Source: DATDAW01 sp036525185 (GTDB taxonomy: Bacteria > Verrucomicrobiota > Verrucomicrobiia > Chthoniobacterales > DASVRZ01). From it: a DNA stretch of 64,000 nt. Where the stretch lies: positions 1-64,000 of the forward strand of contig DATDAW010000006.1 of assembly GCA_036525185.1 (NCBI GenBank). The letters run 5' to 3'. The position numbers and the translations under genes are program-made. The notes under the pieces were generated by a model. That model did no database searches. It had not been told where the DNA came from and worked only from the letters and a program-made list of their open reading frames with translations. The stretch's first letter is position 1; each line of letters starts with the position of its first letter. Positions 43,911 to 52,112 of the stretch are shown here, in pieces.

Positions 43911-44354
43911 ATGTCCACGTATTTGAGTCTGCATTACCACGTCATTTTCAGCACCAAACATCGCGAGCCGTGGCTCGCACTCGAAATCCGGAGCCGGCTT
44001 CACGAATACCTCGGCGGGACCATTCTAGGACTCGGCGGCGAAACGAACGGCGTGGGAGGCGTGGCGGACCACGTTCACCTGCTAGTGACGTTGCGTGCCA
44101 CCCATTGCCTTGCGGATTTCATGAGGGAGTTGAAGAAAGCATCCTCAGTATGGGTGAAGGAAACCTTCCGCTTGCACAGCTTTGCCTGGCAGGATGGATA
44201 TTGCGTCCTAACGGTTAGTCCGTCGTCGCGCTCAGCAGTCCACGATTACATTGCCCACCAGGAGGAGCATCATCGAAAACGTTCGTTTCGGGAGGAACTG
44301 ACGGAAATTTTGACGAAAGCCGGGATTGATTACGATCCTAAGTACCTGGATTGA
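43911..44354 (+). CDS. REP-associated tyrosine transposase (IS200/IS605 Y1 family)
   Basis: 147 residues. The entry YLSLHYHVIFSTKHREPWL is the standard start of IS200-like TnpA. The metal-binding HUH motif is HVHLLV (near residue 59), and the catalytic Tyr lies in the helix HDYIAHQEEHHRKRSF (near 118), followed by the EELTEILTKAGIDYDPKYLD tail. All key residues are present, so the enzyme is probably active as a single-strand DNA nuclease/transposase. The flanking inverted REP clusters and the GTAG hairpin at 43677 support a RAYT. No tnpB partner. Confidence 0.9.
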   Translation: MSTYLSLHYHVIFSTKHREPWLALEIRSRLHEYLGGTILGLGGETNGVGGVADHVHLLVTLRATHCLADFMRELKKASSVWVKETFRLHSFAWQDGYCVLTVSPSSRSAVHDYIAHQEEHHRKRSFREELTEILTKAGIDYDPKYLD

Positions 44355-44408
44355 ACCCGCGACGCCTTCGGCTGCGATCCCTCCGCGATCGAGCGATTTT
44401 TCACATGC

Positions 44409-44477
44409 TATCCGGGGGTATCTCCCGCCAAGGCGGGATCAACCCCCGGCTGCTGCGGCTTCGATGGCTTCGCCATC
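44409..44477 (+). repeat. Right inverted REP cluster with nested palindrome
   Basis: TCCGGGGGT (44411-44419) and ACCCCCGG (44442-44449) enclose TCCCGCCAAGGCGGGA (44423-44438); GATGGC-ttc-GCCATC (44463-44477) forms the outer hairpin. The reverse complement aligns with 43785-43844 except for the inserted loop palindrome. Confidence 0.8.
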
Positions 44478-44546
44478 CGCTCTCCTGCTGACCTACGAGT
44501 GTCAAACCGGGCGGCGAGGTGATAAGCACCGCTTGCCAACGGATCG

Positions 44547-44710
44547 TTATCACGGGATCGCAGCCCGCTTCCCACCCAAGCCGAGAGTCTCACAATGTCC
44601 GTGTAATCTGGGTCTGCCTTTGCGGCGTCATTTTCAGCACCAAACGTGGCGTCAGCATCACGAATAACTGGGCGGGGACCATTCTGGAAGTGGGCTTCGC
44701 GCAAAAAGGT
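44547..44710 (+). pseudogene. Decayed second copy of the RAYT gene and its leader
   Basis: 44547-44594 repeats the leader before the intact gene (GGATCGCAGCC.GCTTCCCACC..A.CCGAG...CTCAC). From ATG 44595 the sequence parallels the intact gene (ATGTCC.., GTCATTTTCAGCACCAAAC, CACGAATA.CT, GGACCATTCT) but has a TAA as codon 4 and about 27 missing bases, and matching ends near 44700. It is a 5' fragment of a former tandem copy. The rest of 44355-44752 holds the right REP cluster and no other gene. Confidence 0.75.
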
Positions 44711-44752
44711 TGCACGGCGGCCGCATCGGCGTAATCTCGCGCCCCCTTTTCA

Positions 44753-47509
44753 ATGTCCATGGATCAACCAATTGCCGGTCAACGATGGGTCAGCGACAGC
44801 GAACCTGAGCTGGGTCTCGGGATCATTCTCAAAGCGGAGTTCGGGCGCGTGGAAGTGTTTTTCCCTGCTGCCAGTGAACATCGGCTCTATGCAATTTCTT
44901 CCGCGCCGCTGCGGCGTGTGCGGTTTAACGCGGGGGATCCTATCAAAACCCATGACGGCGCAAATTTGGTCGTCGTCACCGTGGACGACCGTGCCGGCCT
45001 GCTCGTTTATCGCACCGCCGAACGGGAAGTGGCCGAGGCGGAATTATCCGATACGATCAGTTTTAGCAAACCAGAGGACCGACTTCTTGGCGGTCAGGTG
45101 GATGAGCTTGCAACCTTCGATTTACGAGTCGAGGCGCTGCATCGCCGGAGCCAGAACCGACAATCGCCGGCACGTGGATTTGTGGGTGGCCGCGTGGATC
45201 TCATTCCGCACCAAATGTTTATCGCCGGGGAAGTGGCTTCGCGTCTCGTTCCGCGAGTGTTGCTGGCGGACGAAGTGGGTCTGGGGAAAACCATCGAAGC
45301 GGGCTTGATTCTGCACCGTTTACATCTGACGGGCCGGGCAGAACGCGTGCTGATTCTCGTGCCCGAACCGCTCATTCATCAGTGGTTCGTGGAAATGCTG
45401 CGCCGGTTCAATTTGCTTTTCAGCATTTTCGACGAGGAACGCTGCGAATCTATCGAGCTGCATAATCCGGCAGCGAATCCTTTTCTGGACAGCCAACTGG
45501 TGATTTGCAGTGTTGCGTTTCTGGCGGGCAATCCAGTGCGGACAGAACAGGTGCTACAGGCGGGCTGGGATTTGCTGGTAGCGGACGAAGCGCATCACCT
45601 CGAATGGAGCCTGGAGTCCGGTAACAAGGAGAACGTGAGCCCCCAATATGCTCTTGTCGAGGCACTTGCAAAACAGACCTCCGGCCTGTTGCTCCTTACT
45701 GCCACGCCGCAACAACTGGGACCGGAAGGCCACTTCGCACGGTTGCGTCTGCTCGATCCGGATCGTTACGCGGATCTCGCAAAGTTTCTGGACGAGTCAG
45801 AACATTATGAGCAAGTCGCAAGCGCCATTGACCGGTTGACACTGGGAAAACCGCTCACGGAGCTCGATTGTGAGCTTTTCAGTAAGAAAGCGAGACGGAT
45901 TCGCCGTCAAAGTGAGGACTTGGCTGGTGGTAATGAAGCGGCGCGACCGCGCCTGACTTCCATGCTGCTCGACGAATTTGGCACGGGCCGGGTAATGTTT
46001 CGAAACACCCGCGCAGCGCTTTCCGGTTTTCCCGAACGCAAGGCGCTCCTTGCGCCTCTGGTTGCCGGAAAAGACGCCGATGCGACCGGCTTGAAGGTGA
46101 AATGGCTCGCTAGTCTGCTGAAAAAACTGCGCGACGCTAAAGTTCTCTGCATTTGTGCGACGCGCGAGTTGGCTGAAGAGGTTTCCGAACGGCTGCAGAG
46201 AGAAGTGAACGTTGCTGTCGGCCTTTTTCATGAAGGCTTTACGCTGCTTCAACGGGACCGGAATGCAGCCTTCTTTGCGGAGGAGGAAGGCGCGCGAATT
46301 CTCATTTGTTCGGAGATTGGCAGCGAGGGACGCAATTTCCAGTTCGCCCATCATCTCGTCCTTTTCGATCTGCCGTCGAATCCTGAATTGCTTGAGCAAC
46401 GCATCGGGCGGCTTGACCGCATTGGCCAGTCTGCGACGATCCAGATTCATGTGCCGTATTTGAGCGGCACGGAGTCAGAAGTGCTGGCACGCTGGTATCA
46501 TGAAGGCCTGAATGCGTTCGAAAAAAACGTCCACGGCGCAACGGAGATCGTCCGCACCCTGGAAAAGGATCTCTCCGCGTTGCAAAAAAAATCCACGCCT
46601 GCAAGACTCGAAAAACTTCTCGCCCGCACACGCGAGCTCTCCGGCAAAGTGGCGAAGAAACTGGAAAAAGGCCACGATCGCCTCCTGGAGTTGAATTCCT
46701 TCAAGCGCGATCCGTCGGAGCGTTTGATCCAGCAGATTCGCGGCCTTGATGCAGAAGGGCCGTTCGAGGAATTCTTTGTCCGTGTCCTCGACCATTTCGG
46801 CATTCAGGTCGAAGAACTTGCCGACCGCACGTATCTCCTCAAGCCGGGTCAAATGATCACCGACGCCTTCCCGTCGTTGCCAGAAGAGGGGATGTCGGTC
46901 ACGTTCGACCGGACGCGGGCGCTAAGTAGGGAGGATCTTGGTTTCCTCACGGTGGACCATCCGCTCGTACGAAGTGCGTGGGACCTTCTTCTCGGCTCCG
47001 AATCAGGCAACTCCGCGTTCGGAATTTGGAAAACCCCAGGCGCCGAAGCGATCCTGCTGGAGATTTATGCGGTAGCCGAATGCGTCGCGCCAGCCGCGCT
47101 GCACGTGGACCGTTTTCTTCCGGCCACGCCCATCCGCGTGGTGGTCGATCACGCATTGACCGATCACTCGGGAGAAGCGGCGCTGCTCTCCGCGAAGCTG
47201 GAAAAAGGGGACATTTTCCGCCTGCTCGACCGGGGGGCCGTAAAGAAAAAACTACTCCCGACGATGCTTGAGAAAGCGCAAACACTCGCCGCTGAGAAAA
47301 TGAAAACCATCGTCGAGAGCGCTGCCGCGACAATGACTGCGCAACTCAAGGACGAGATCGAACGGCTGGAAGACCTTCGGCAAATCAACGACCACGTTCG
47401 CCCCGACGAAATCGCTGCCATCCGCCAGCAGCAAAAGGACCTGCGAACCGCCATCACCGCGGCCCGCCCACGTCTCGATGCGCTGCGTTTGATCTTCCGG
47501 ATTCCTTGA
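44753..47509 (+). CDS. rapA: SWI2/SNF2 ATPase RapA/HepA
   Basis: 918 residues, close to E. coli RapA (968). Two N-terminal Tudor-like beta domains (about 6-55 GQRWVSDSEPELGLGII and 60-105) precede the SNF2 ATPase with motif I DEVGLGKT (173-180) and DEAHH, then the second lobe with SEIGSEGRNFQFAHHLVLFDLP and QRIGRLDRIGQ. The C-terminal third is the RapA-specific region. It binds RNA polymerase and helps recycle it. Third SF2 enzyme in this stretch. The small Lys-rich gene faces it tail to tail, 16 bp away. Confidence 0.95.
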   Translation: MSMDQPIAGQRWVSDSEPELGLGIILKAEFGRVEVFFPAASEHRLYAISSAPLRRVRFNAGDPIKTHDGANLVVVTVDDRAGLLVYRTAEREVAEAELSDTISFSKPEDRLLGGQVDELATFDLRVEALHRRSQNRQSPARGFVGGRVDLIPHQMFIAGEVASRLVPRVLLADEVGLGKTIEAGLILHRLHLTGRAERVLILVPEPLIHQWFVEMLRRFNLLFSIFDEERCESIELHNPAANPFLDSQLVICSVAFLAGNPVRTEQVLQAGWDLLVADEAHHLEWSLESGNKENVSPQYALVEALAKQTSGLLLLTATPQQLGPEGHFARLRLLDPDRYADLAKFLDESEHYEQVASAIDRLTLGKPLTELDCELFSKKARRIRRQSEDLAGGNEAARPRLTSMLLDEFGTGRVMFRNTRAALSGFPERKALLAPLVAGKDADATGLKVKWLASLLKKLRDAKVLCICATRELAEEVSERLQREVNVAVGLFHEGFTLLQRDRNAAFFAEEEGARILICSEIGSEGRNFQFAHHLVLFDLPSNPELLEQRIGRLDRIGQSATIQIHVPYLSGTESEVLARWYHEGLNAFEKNVHGATEIVRTLEKDLSALQKKSTPARLEKLLARTRELSGKVAKKLEKGHDRLLELNSFKRDPSERLIQQIRGLDAEGPFEEFFVRVLDHFGIQVEELADRTYLLKPGQMITDAFPSLPEEGMSVTFDRTRALSREDLGFLTVDHPLVRSAWDLLLGSESGNSAFGIWKTPGAEAILLEIYAVAECVAPAALHVDRFLPATPIRVVVDHALTDHSGEAALLSAKLEKGDIFRLLDRGAVKKKLLPTMLEKAQTLAAEKMKTIVESAAATMTAQLKDEIERLEDLRQINDHVRPDEIAAIRQQQKDLRTAITAARPRLDALRLIFRIP

Positions 47510-47525
47510 CGAGAGAGTCGGCCGG

Positions 47526-47705
47526 TTACGAGACTCCTTTGGCCGGGTCTCCGTTGGAAGTGGACCCAGCAGGTTCCGTCGTTTCAGACGACTCCGCCGG
47601 TGTGGCAGTTGCGTTCTCCAGTTTTCGGCGCTTTTTCTCTTCCTTTTTCGCCTTTTTTTCCAGGTCTCGCCTGCGCTTTTCGAATTGATAGTTTGGTTTT
47701 GCCAT
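47526..47705 (-). CDS. Small Lys/Arg-rich conserved protein
   Basis: 59 residues starting MAKPNYQFEKRRRDLEKKAK, a well-known small protein start in many bacteria (MAKPNY.[FY]EKR.R...KK). The first half is a strongly basic helix, the second a Ser/Thr/Pro/Glu tail ending in GVS. It is shorter than most gene finders' cut-offs but the start, family match and codon use support it. Function unknown. It lies 25 bp after the next hypothetical gene on the same strand. Confidence 0.75.
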   Translation of the reverse strand: MAKPNYQFEKRRRDLEKKAKKEEKKRRKLENATATPAESSETTEPAGSTSNGDPAKGVS

Positions 47706-47730
47706 AATGCGGATTTTGGCGGCTGAAAGC

Positions 47731-48108
47731 TTAAGACGGCGCCTGGGTCATCGAAGGTTTGACTGTTGCGGCTGGACGGCCTGGTGGGCGGCTATGCGTG
47801 CCGGCTGCGAACTTTGCATTCAAATCGGCAGCTGTGGCCAGGAAGTTCGCGAGAGCCGTAGTGACACCGGTATATTTCTTCCCGACCTTTGTGACAAACC
47901 CTGCATGGACGAGGTTTTGCAGTTTTTCGTAGGCACGCAGTCGCAGCATTTCCTCACCGCCGCTTGCGGCATTGCGGGCGCGAAGATTGGCGTGGACGAG
48001 GGAGAACAGTGACTTGAATTCGAACGACGCCTTGGTGGAAAGAATGGTGGCAAGCTCTTCAACAACGTGGTCCGGGCCGCGTCGCGAAAATCCGTAAGTG
48101 GTTTTCAT
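47731..48108 (-). CDS. Conserved hypothetical, possible winged-helix-like fold
   Basis: 125 residues. MKTTYGFSRRGPDHVVEELATILSTKASFEFKSLFSLVHANLRARN, then EMLRLRAYEKLQNLVHAGFVTKVGKKYTGV. The helix-helix-turn pattern ending in LVHAGFVTKVGKKYTG looks like a winged-helix strand-turn, but no family is recognised. The C-terminal 25 residues are Ala/Pro-rich and disordered. 172 bp separate it from the KdpD-like gene, so it probably has its own promoter; I did not see a clear one. Confidence 0.6.
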   Translation of the reverse strand: MKTTYGFSRRGPDHVVEELATILSTKASFEFKSLFSLVHANLRARNAASGGEEMLRLRAYEKLQNLVHAGFVTKVGKKYTGVTTALANFLATAADLNAKFAAGTHSRPPGRPAATVKPSMTQAPS

Positions 48109-48280
48109 TGCGGCTACGATAACCCGGATTCGGTCACAAAACTGCCACGAAGTTCATTTTTCCGGTGACGTGCGCATGACGTTGCATTCCTGGGTTGCCG
48201 GTTCTGTATCCCGCAGAGGTCGCCTGACAGGCCCGCCAGGGCGATCGCGCTCCCGCGTTCTTGCGCGTGTCGAGCCCTCT

Positions 48281-49414
48281 TTATACCACGATCAAGTCAA
48301 CGTCTGGCAGGGCTTCAAGCAGCTTTTCGTGGAGCGTCATCTTGAACAAGCGCTTAATCCTTCGTTTCCCCGGCCGCCCGACGACGACATGCGTGATCCC
48401 GTATTCCCGAGAAAATGAGATGAGCGCCTGGGCGATGTCCTCGCCTTTCATGGAAAAAACAAGGCCGCCCATTTTCTGCGCTGTCTCCAATGTGTCATTC
48501 AGACGTCGCTGGGCTTCCGCATCGATGCGGATCGCGGATTCCGCCGGGGTGCGGACATAAACAGCATACCACTGTGCGTTGAGCTGCGAGGCGAGGCGGG
48601 CGGTTTTGCGCAGGAGACGTCCCGGATCCGGACCACGGCTACTGATCGCCACCATTACCTGGCCGAGGGCGCTCGTATTTTTACCGATTTCGTCCTGCTC
48701 ACGCTGCTGGCGGTCGAGATAGTTCGCCGTCTCGCTCAGCGTCATCTCCCGAAGACGCGTGAGGTTCCTTTCCGTAAAAAAATTGGCAAGCGCCGTTTCG
48801 ATGCGTTCCTTGGGATAAATTTTCCCAGCCTCCAAGCGCTCCTGCAAATCCTCCGCGGGAAGATCAATGTTCACAATCTGGTCCGCCTTCGCGACGACTT
48901 CATCCGGCACGCGCTCCTTCACCCGCACGCCGGTGGCCTCTTCGACCAGGTTGTAAAGGGATTCCAGGTGCTGAATATTTACCGTGCTGATGACGTTAAT
49001 GCCCGCGCGGAGCAAATCTTCGATATCTTCGTAGCGTTTGCGATTTTTACTATCGGGCGCATTCGTGTGTGCGAGTTCATCGACCAGCGCGACTGTGGGC
49101 TTGCGGGCAATGACGGCGTCCACGTCCATCTCTTTGAGCGTAATGCCGTGGTAAGTGGCAAGCCGTGGCGGGACAATTTCCAGGTCACCGATTTGTGCGG
49201 CGGTTTCCGGGCGGTCATGCGGTTCGACGTATCCGATAACGACGTCCACGCCGCGTTCTCTGAGGCGACGCCCTTCGTTGAGCATAGCGTAGGTCTTACC
49301 CACGCCCGCACACGGACCGAGATAGATCTTCAATTTTCCAGCCTGTTGCTGGCGTATGATTTGGAGAAAATCATCGGCACTGGGCCTTGCAGGCAGCTCG
49401 GTTTCGGAGTGCAT
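48281..49414 (-). CDS. kdpD: Kinase-less KdpD (KdpD sensor domain plus universal-stress domain)
   Basis: 377 residues from the ATG at 49414 (MHSETELPARPSADDFLQII). KdpD sensor domain with Walker A GPCAGVGKT (33-41), GYVEPHDRPET and VDELAHTN, followed by a UspA-like domain (about 235-377, VMVAISSRGPDPGRLLRKTARLA, HVVVGRPGKR). It ends there: no membrane helices, GAF, HisKA or ATPase domain, so it cannot be the kinase. Short KdpDs of this kind occur in cyanobacteria and Deinococcus. Last gene of the kdp operon, 25 bp after kdpC. It could report K+ or c-di-AMP (USP-domain ligand in some KdpDs) to the kinase upstream. Confidence 0.92.
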   Translation of the reverse strand: MHSETELPARPSADDFLQIIRQQQAGKLKIYLGPCAGVGKTYAMLNEGRRLRERGVDVVIGYVEPHDRPETAAQIGDLEIVPPRLATYHGITLKEMDVDAVIARKPTVALVDELAHTNAPDSKNRKRYEDIEDLLRAGINVISTVNIQHLESLYNLVEEATGVRVKERVPDEVVAKADQIVNIDLPAEDLQERLEAGKIYPKERIETALANFFTERNLTRLREMTLSETANYLDRQQREQDEIGKNTSALGQVMVAISSRGPDPGRLLRKTARLASQLNAQWYAVYVRTPAESAIRIDAEAQRRLNDTLETAQKMGGLVFSMKGEDIAQALISFSREYGITHVVVGRPGKRRIKRLFKMTLHEKLLEALPDVDLIVV

Positions 49415-49439
49415 GGCGGAATGATGAATGAAACGGCGG

Positions 49440-50033
49440 TTATTTTGGTGCCAGTTTGTCGAGGGAAAGATTGAGCTGCAGGACATTTACGCCGGGTTCG
49501 CCGAAAATGCCCAACGACCGGCGCGCTGTGGCTTTGTCGATTTCGACTTTCACGGTTTCCGGTGGCAGCCCTCGTTCCCTGGCTACACGCGGAGTTTGGA
49601 GGAGGGCATTCTTGATGCTGATATGCGGGTCGAGACCGCTGCCGCTGGCGGTAACGGCGTCGCCGGGGACCAACGCATCAGCGGCGAGGCCGTTTTCGGC
49701 GCGATACGTCGCGACGCGTTCTTTGACGGCATCAATGAATTTCTGCGAAGTCGGCCCGAGGTTTGAGCCGCTCGAGTTGGCGGCGTCATAGCCTAGGGCT
49801 CCCGCAGCCGACGGGCGTGGATGAAAGTATTTCGCTCCGTAAAAATTCTGGCCGAGCAACTCGGAACCGATGATTTTTCGTTCCCCGCTTTCAATGAGGC
49901 TGCCGTTGGCCTGGTGTGGAAAAAGCAGCTGACCCGCGCCCCAGATGAGAGCTGGGTAAATGCCGCAGAGGCCGATGGCAAAAACGATCGTTGCCAGGAT
50001 CGACGTGGTGAGTTCTTTGAAGATGGTTTTCAT
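49440..50033 (-). CDS. kdpC: Potassium-transporting ATPase subunit C
   Basis: 197 residues. One N-terminal membrane helix (about 10-33, ILATIVFAIGLCGIYPALIWG) and a periplasmic domain with the conserved GS.LIGQ-like IIGSELLGQNFYGAKYFHPRPSA, SGSNLGPTS and LDPHISIKNALLQTPRVARERG. KdpC sits against KdpA and raises its K+ affinity. 18 bp after kdpB. Confidence 0.96.
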   Translation of the reverse strand: MKTIFKELTTSILATIVFAIGLCGIYPALIWGAGQLLFPHQANGSLIESGERKIIGSELLGQNFYGAKYFHPRPSAAGALGYDAANSSGSNLGPTSQKFIDAVKERVATYRAENGLAADALVPGDAVTASGSGLDPHISIKNALLQTPRVARERGLPPETVKVEIDKATARRSLGIFGEPGVNVLQLNLSLDKLAPK

Positions 50034-50051
50034 GGATTCGTTGGTATGGGA

Positions 50052-52076
50052 TTAGACGAGATTCAATGCTGCGACGACGAGGTCGATGAGCTTGATGCCG
50101 ATGAAAGGAACGATAACGCCGCCAAGACCGTAGATAAGCAGGTTGCGCTGGAGGATCTTGCCCGCGCCAAGCGGCCGGAATTTTACGCCTCGTAGTGCCA
50201 GCGGGATTAGCAATATGATGATGATTGCGTTGAAAATCACGGCACTGAGGATCGCGCTTTGTGGCGAGGCGAGGTTCATGATGTTCAACGGCGCAATTTC
50301 CGGGAACGTAATGACCAGCATCGCCGGGATGATGGCGAAATATTTCGCCACGTCGTTCGCGATGGAAAATGTCGTGAGGGCACCGCGCGTGATTAGCAAT
50401 TGTTTTCCGATTTCGACGACCTCGATAAGCTTGGTTGGGTTCGAATCGAGATCGACCATGTTTCCGGCTTCCTTCGCGGCCTGTGTCCCCGTGTTCATCG
50501 CGACGCCGACGTCAGCCTGCGCAAGGGCAGGGGCGTCATTGGTGCCGTCGCCAGTCATGGCAACCAGGTGGCCGCCTTCCTGTTCCTTGCGGATGAGCGC
50601 GAGTTTCTGCTCCGGTGTAGCCTCGGCGAGGAAATCATCGACGCCTGCTTCCTTGGCAATGGCTGCGGCGGTCCGCGGGTTGTCGCCGGTAATCATAATC
50701 GTGCGGATACCCATCGCGCGGAAACGCTCGAAGCGATCCGCAAGACCGCCCTTGACGATGTCCTTGAGGTAAATCGTGCCCAACACCGTGTTATTGGCGG
50801 CCACTACCAGCGGCGTGCCGCCCAATCCGGAGATCTTGCTAACATCAGTTTGCACGGATTCGGGCAAGCCATTGCCAGTGAAAGCTCTGACCTGATCGGC
50901 AGCGCCTTTGCGGTATCGGATGCCATCGAGGTCGACGCCGCTCATCCGCGTTTGTGCCGTAAAAGGGATGAACACGGCATGCGGCAACTCGTGCAGCTCG
51001 CGTCCGCGCAGGCCGTATTTTTCCTTGGCTAGAACCACAATACTGCGGCCTTCTGGCGTTTCGTCGGCCAACGACGAAAGCTGGGCCGCTTCGGCGAGCG
51101 ATTCCTTCGTGACACCCGGCGCCGGAAAAAATTCCGTGGCCTGCCGATTGCCAAGCGTGATAGTGCCTGTCTTGTCGAGCAACAGGACGTCCACGTCACC
51201 CGCGGCTTCAACGGCGCGCCCGCTCATGGCGAGGACATTCTTTTGCACAAGACGGTCGATGCCCGCAATGCCAATTGCACTGAGCAACCCGCCAATGGTC
51301 GTTGGAATCAAACACACGAGCAGGGCAACCAGGACCGTGATCGACAAATCGACGCCATTCTTGATGCCGAAGGCTTTCATCGACATCAGCACGACAAGGA
51401 AGATAATCGTCAGTGCGGAGAGTAGAATAGTTAGCGCAATTTCGTTGGGGGTCTTCTGCCTCTTGGCCCCTTCTACGAGCCCGATCATGCGATCGAGAAA
51501 TGTCTCGCCCGGATTGGCGGTGATGCGAATCTTGATCACATCTGAGAGAACGCGCGTGCCGCCGGTGACCGCGCTGCGGTCGCCGCCACTTTCGCGGACA
51601 ACAGGAGCGGATTCGCCCGTGATGGCGGACTCGTCGACGGTCGCGGCGCCTTCGATGACCTCCCCATCGCCGGGAATGAGCTCGCCGGCTTTCACGACAA
51701 CGAGATCTCCCTTTTTGAGCGCGCTCGACGGAATCTCCTGTGTTTTCCCGTCAGATCCGATTCGGTTGGCCCTTGTTTCGGTTTTGGCTTTGCGGAGCGT
51801 TTCGGCCTGAGCCTTGCCGCGCCCTTCGGCCATTGCTTCTGCGAAATTCGCAAAGAGGACGGTAAACCACAGCCAGAGCGTAATTTGCAACAGGAACGGA
51901 AAGGATGCTCCTTGCCCCCCCGTGAAAAGCAGCACGGTGGTGATGAGCGCGCCAACTTCCGTAACGAACATGACGGGGTTGCCGAGCATGTGGGCCGGAT
52001 TGAGTTTTCTGAAGGATTCGCCGATCGCGGGGATGATGATCGCCGGATCGAAGATGGAGTGAGTTTTGGCAGCCAT
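50052..52076 (-). CDS. kdpB: Potassium-transporting P-type ATPase subunit B
   Basis: 674 residues. The phosphorylation site is D301 in DKTGTITLGN. Also TGES (153-156), the membrane-helix proline motif CLIPTTIGGLLSAIGIAG (255-272), the KGA motif in the nucleotide domain, MITGDNPRTAAAIAKEAGVDDFLAEATPEQK and MTGDGTNDAPALAQADVG. It drives K+ uptake through KdpA with ATP. The gap from kdpA is 36 bp and very AT-rich. Confidence 0.98.
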   Translation of the reverse strand: MAAKTHSIFDPAIIIPAIGESFRKLNPAHMLGNPVMFVTEVGALITTVLLFTGGQGASFPFLLQITLWLWFTVLFANFAEAMAEGRGKAQAETLRKAKTETRANRIGSDGKTQEIPSSALKKGDLVVVKAGELIPGDGEVIEGAATVDESAITGESAPVVRESGGDRSAVTGGTRVLSDVIKIRITANPGETFLDRMIGLVEGAKRQKTPNEIALTILLSALTIIFLVVLMSMKAFGIKNGVDLSITVLVALLVCLIPTTIGGLLSAIGIAGIDRLVQKNVLAMSGRAVEAAGDVDVLLLDKTGTITLGNRQATEFFPAPGVTKESLAEAAQLSSLADETPEGRSIVVLAKEKYGLRGRELHELPHAVFIPFTAQTRMSGVDLDGIRYRKGAADQVRAFTGNGLPESVQTDVSKISGLGGTPLVVAANNTVLGTIYLKDIVKGGLADRFERFRAMGIRTIMITGDNPRTAAAIAKEAGVDDFLAEATPEQKLALIRKEQEGGHLVAMTGDGTNDAPALAQADVGVAMNTGTQAAKEAGNMVDLDSNPTKLIEVVEIGKQLLITRGALTTFSIANDVAKYFAIIPAMLVITFPEIAPLNIMNLASPQSAILSAVIFNAIIIILLIPLALRGVKFRPLGAGKILQRNLLIYGLGGVIVPFIGIKLIDLVVAALNLV

Positions 52077-52112
52077 TTTCGAAATAAAAAATTAGGAAGC
52101 GAGAATTAATAA

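Larger units (their letters stand above)
43785..44477 (+). mobile_element. REPtron: RAYT gene between inverted REP clusters
   Basis: The transposase gene lies between inverted copies of a two-hairpin REP cluster. The left copy is 43785-43844 and the right copy 44409-44477. Each holds a GATGGC...GCCATC hairpin on the outside and a CCGGGGGT...ACCCCCGG hairpin on the inside, with near-identical sequence between. The right copy carries the extra palindrome TCCCGCCAAGGCGGGA in its inner loop, matching 54-69. Such units are immobile or single-strand-transposing relatives of IS200/IS605. Confidence 0.75.

Noticed and set aside
48281..49414. Full KdpD sensor kinase
   Set aside because: The frame ends after the USP domain; no membrane helices, HisKA or ATPase domain follow.
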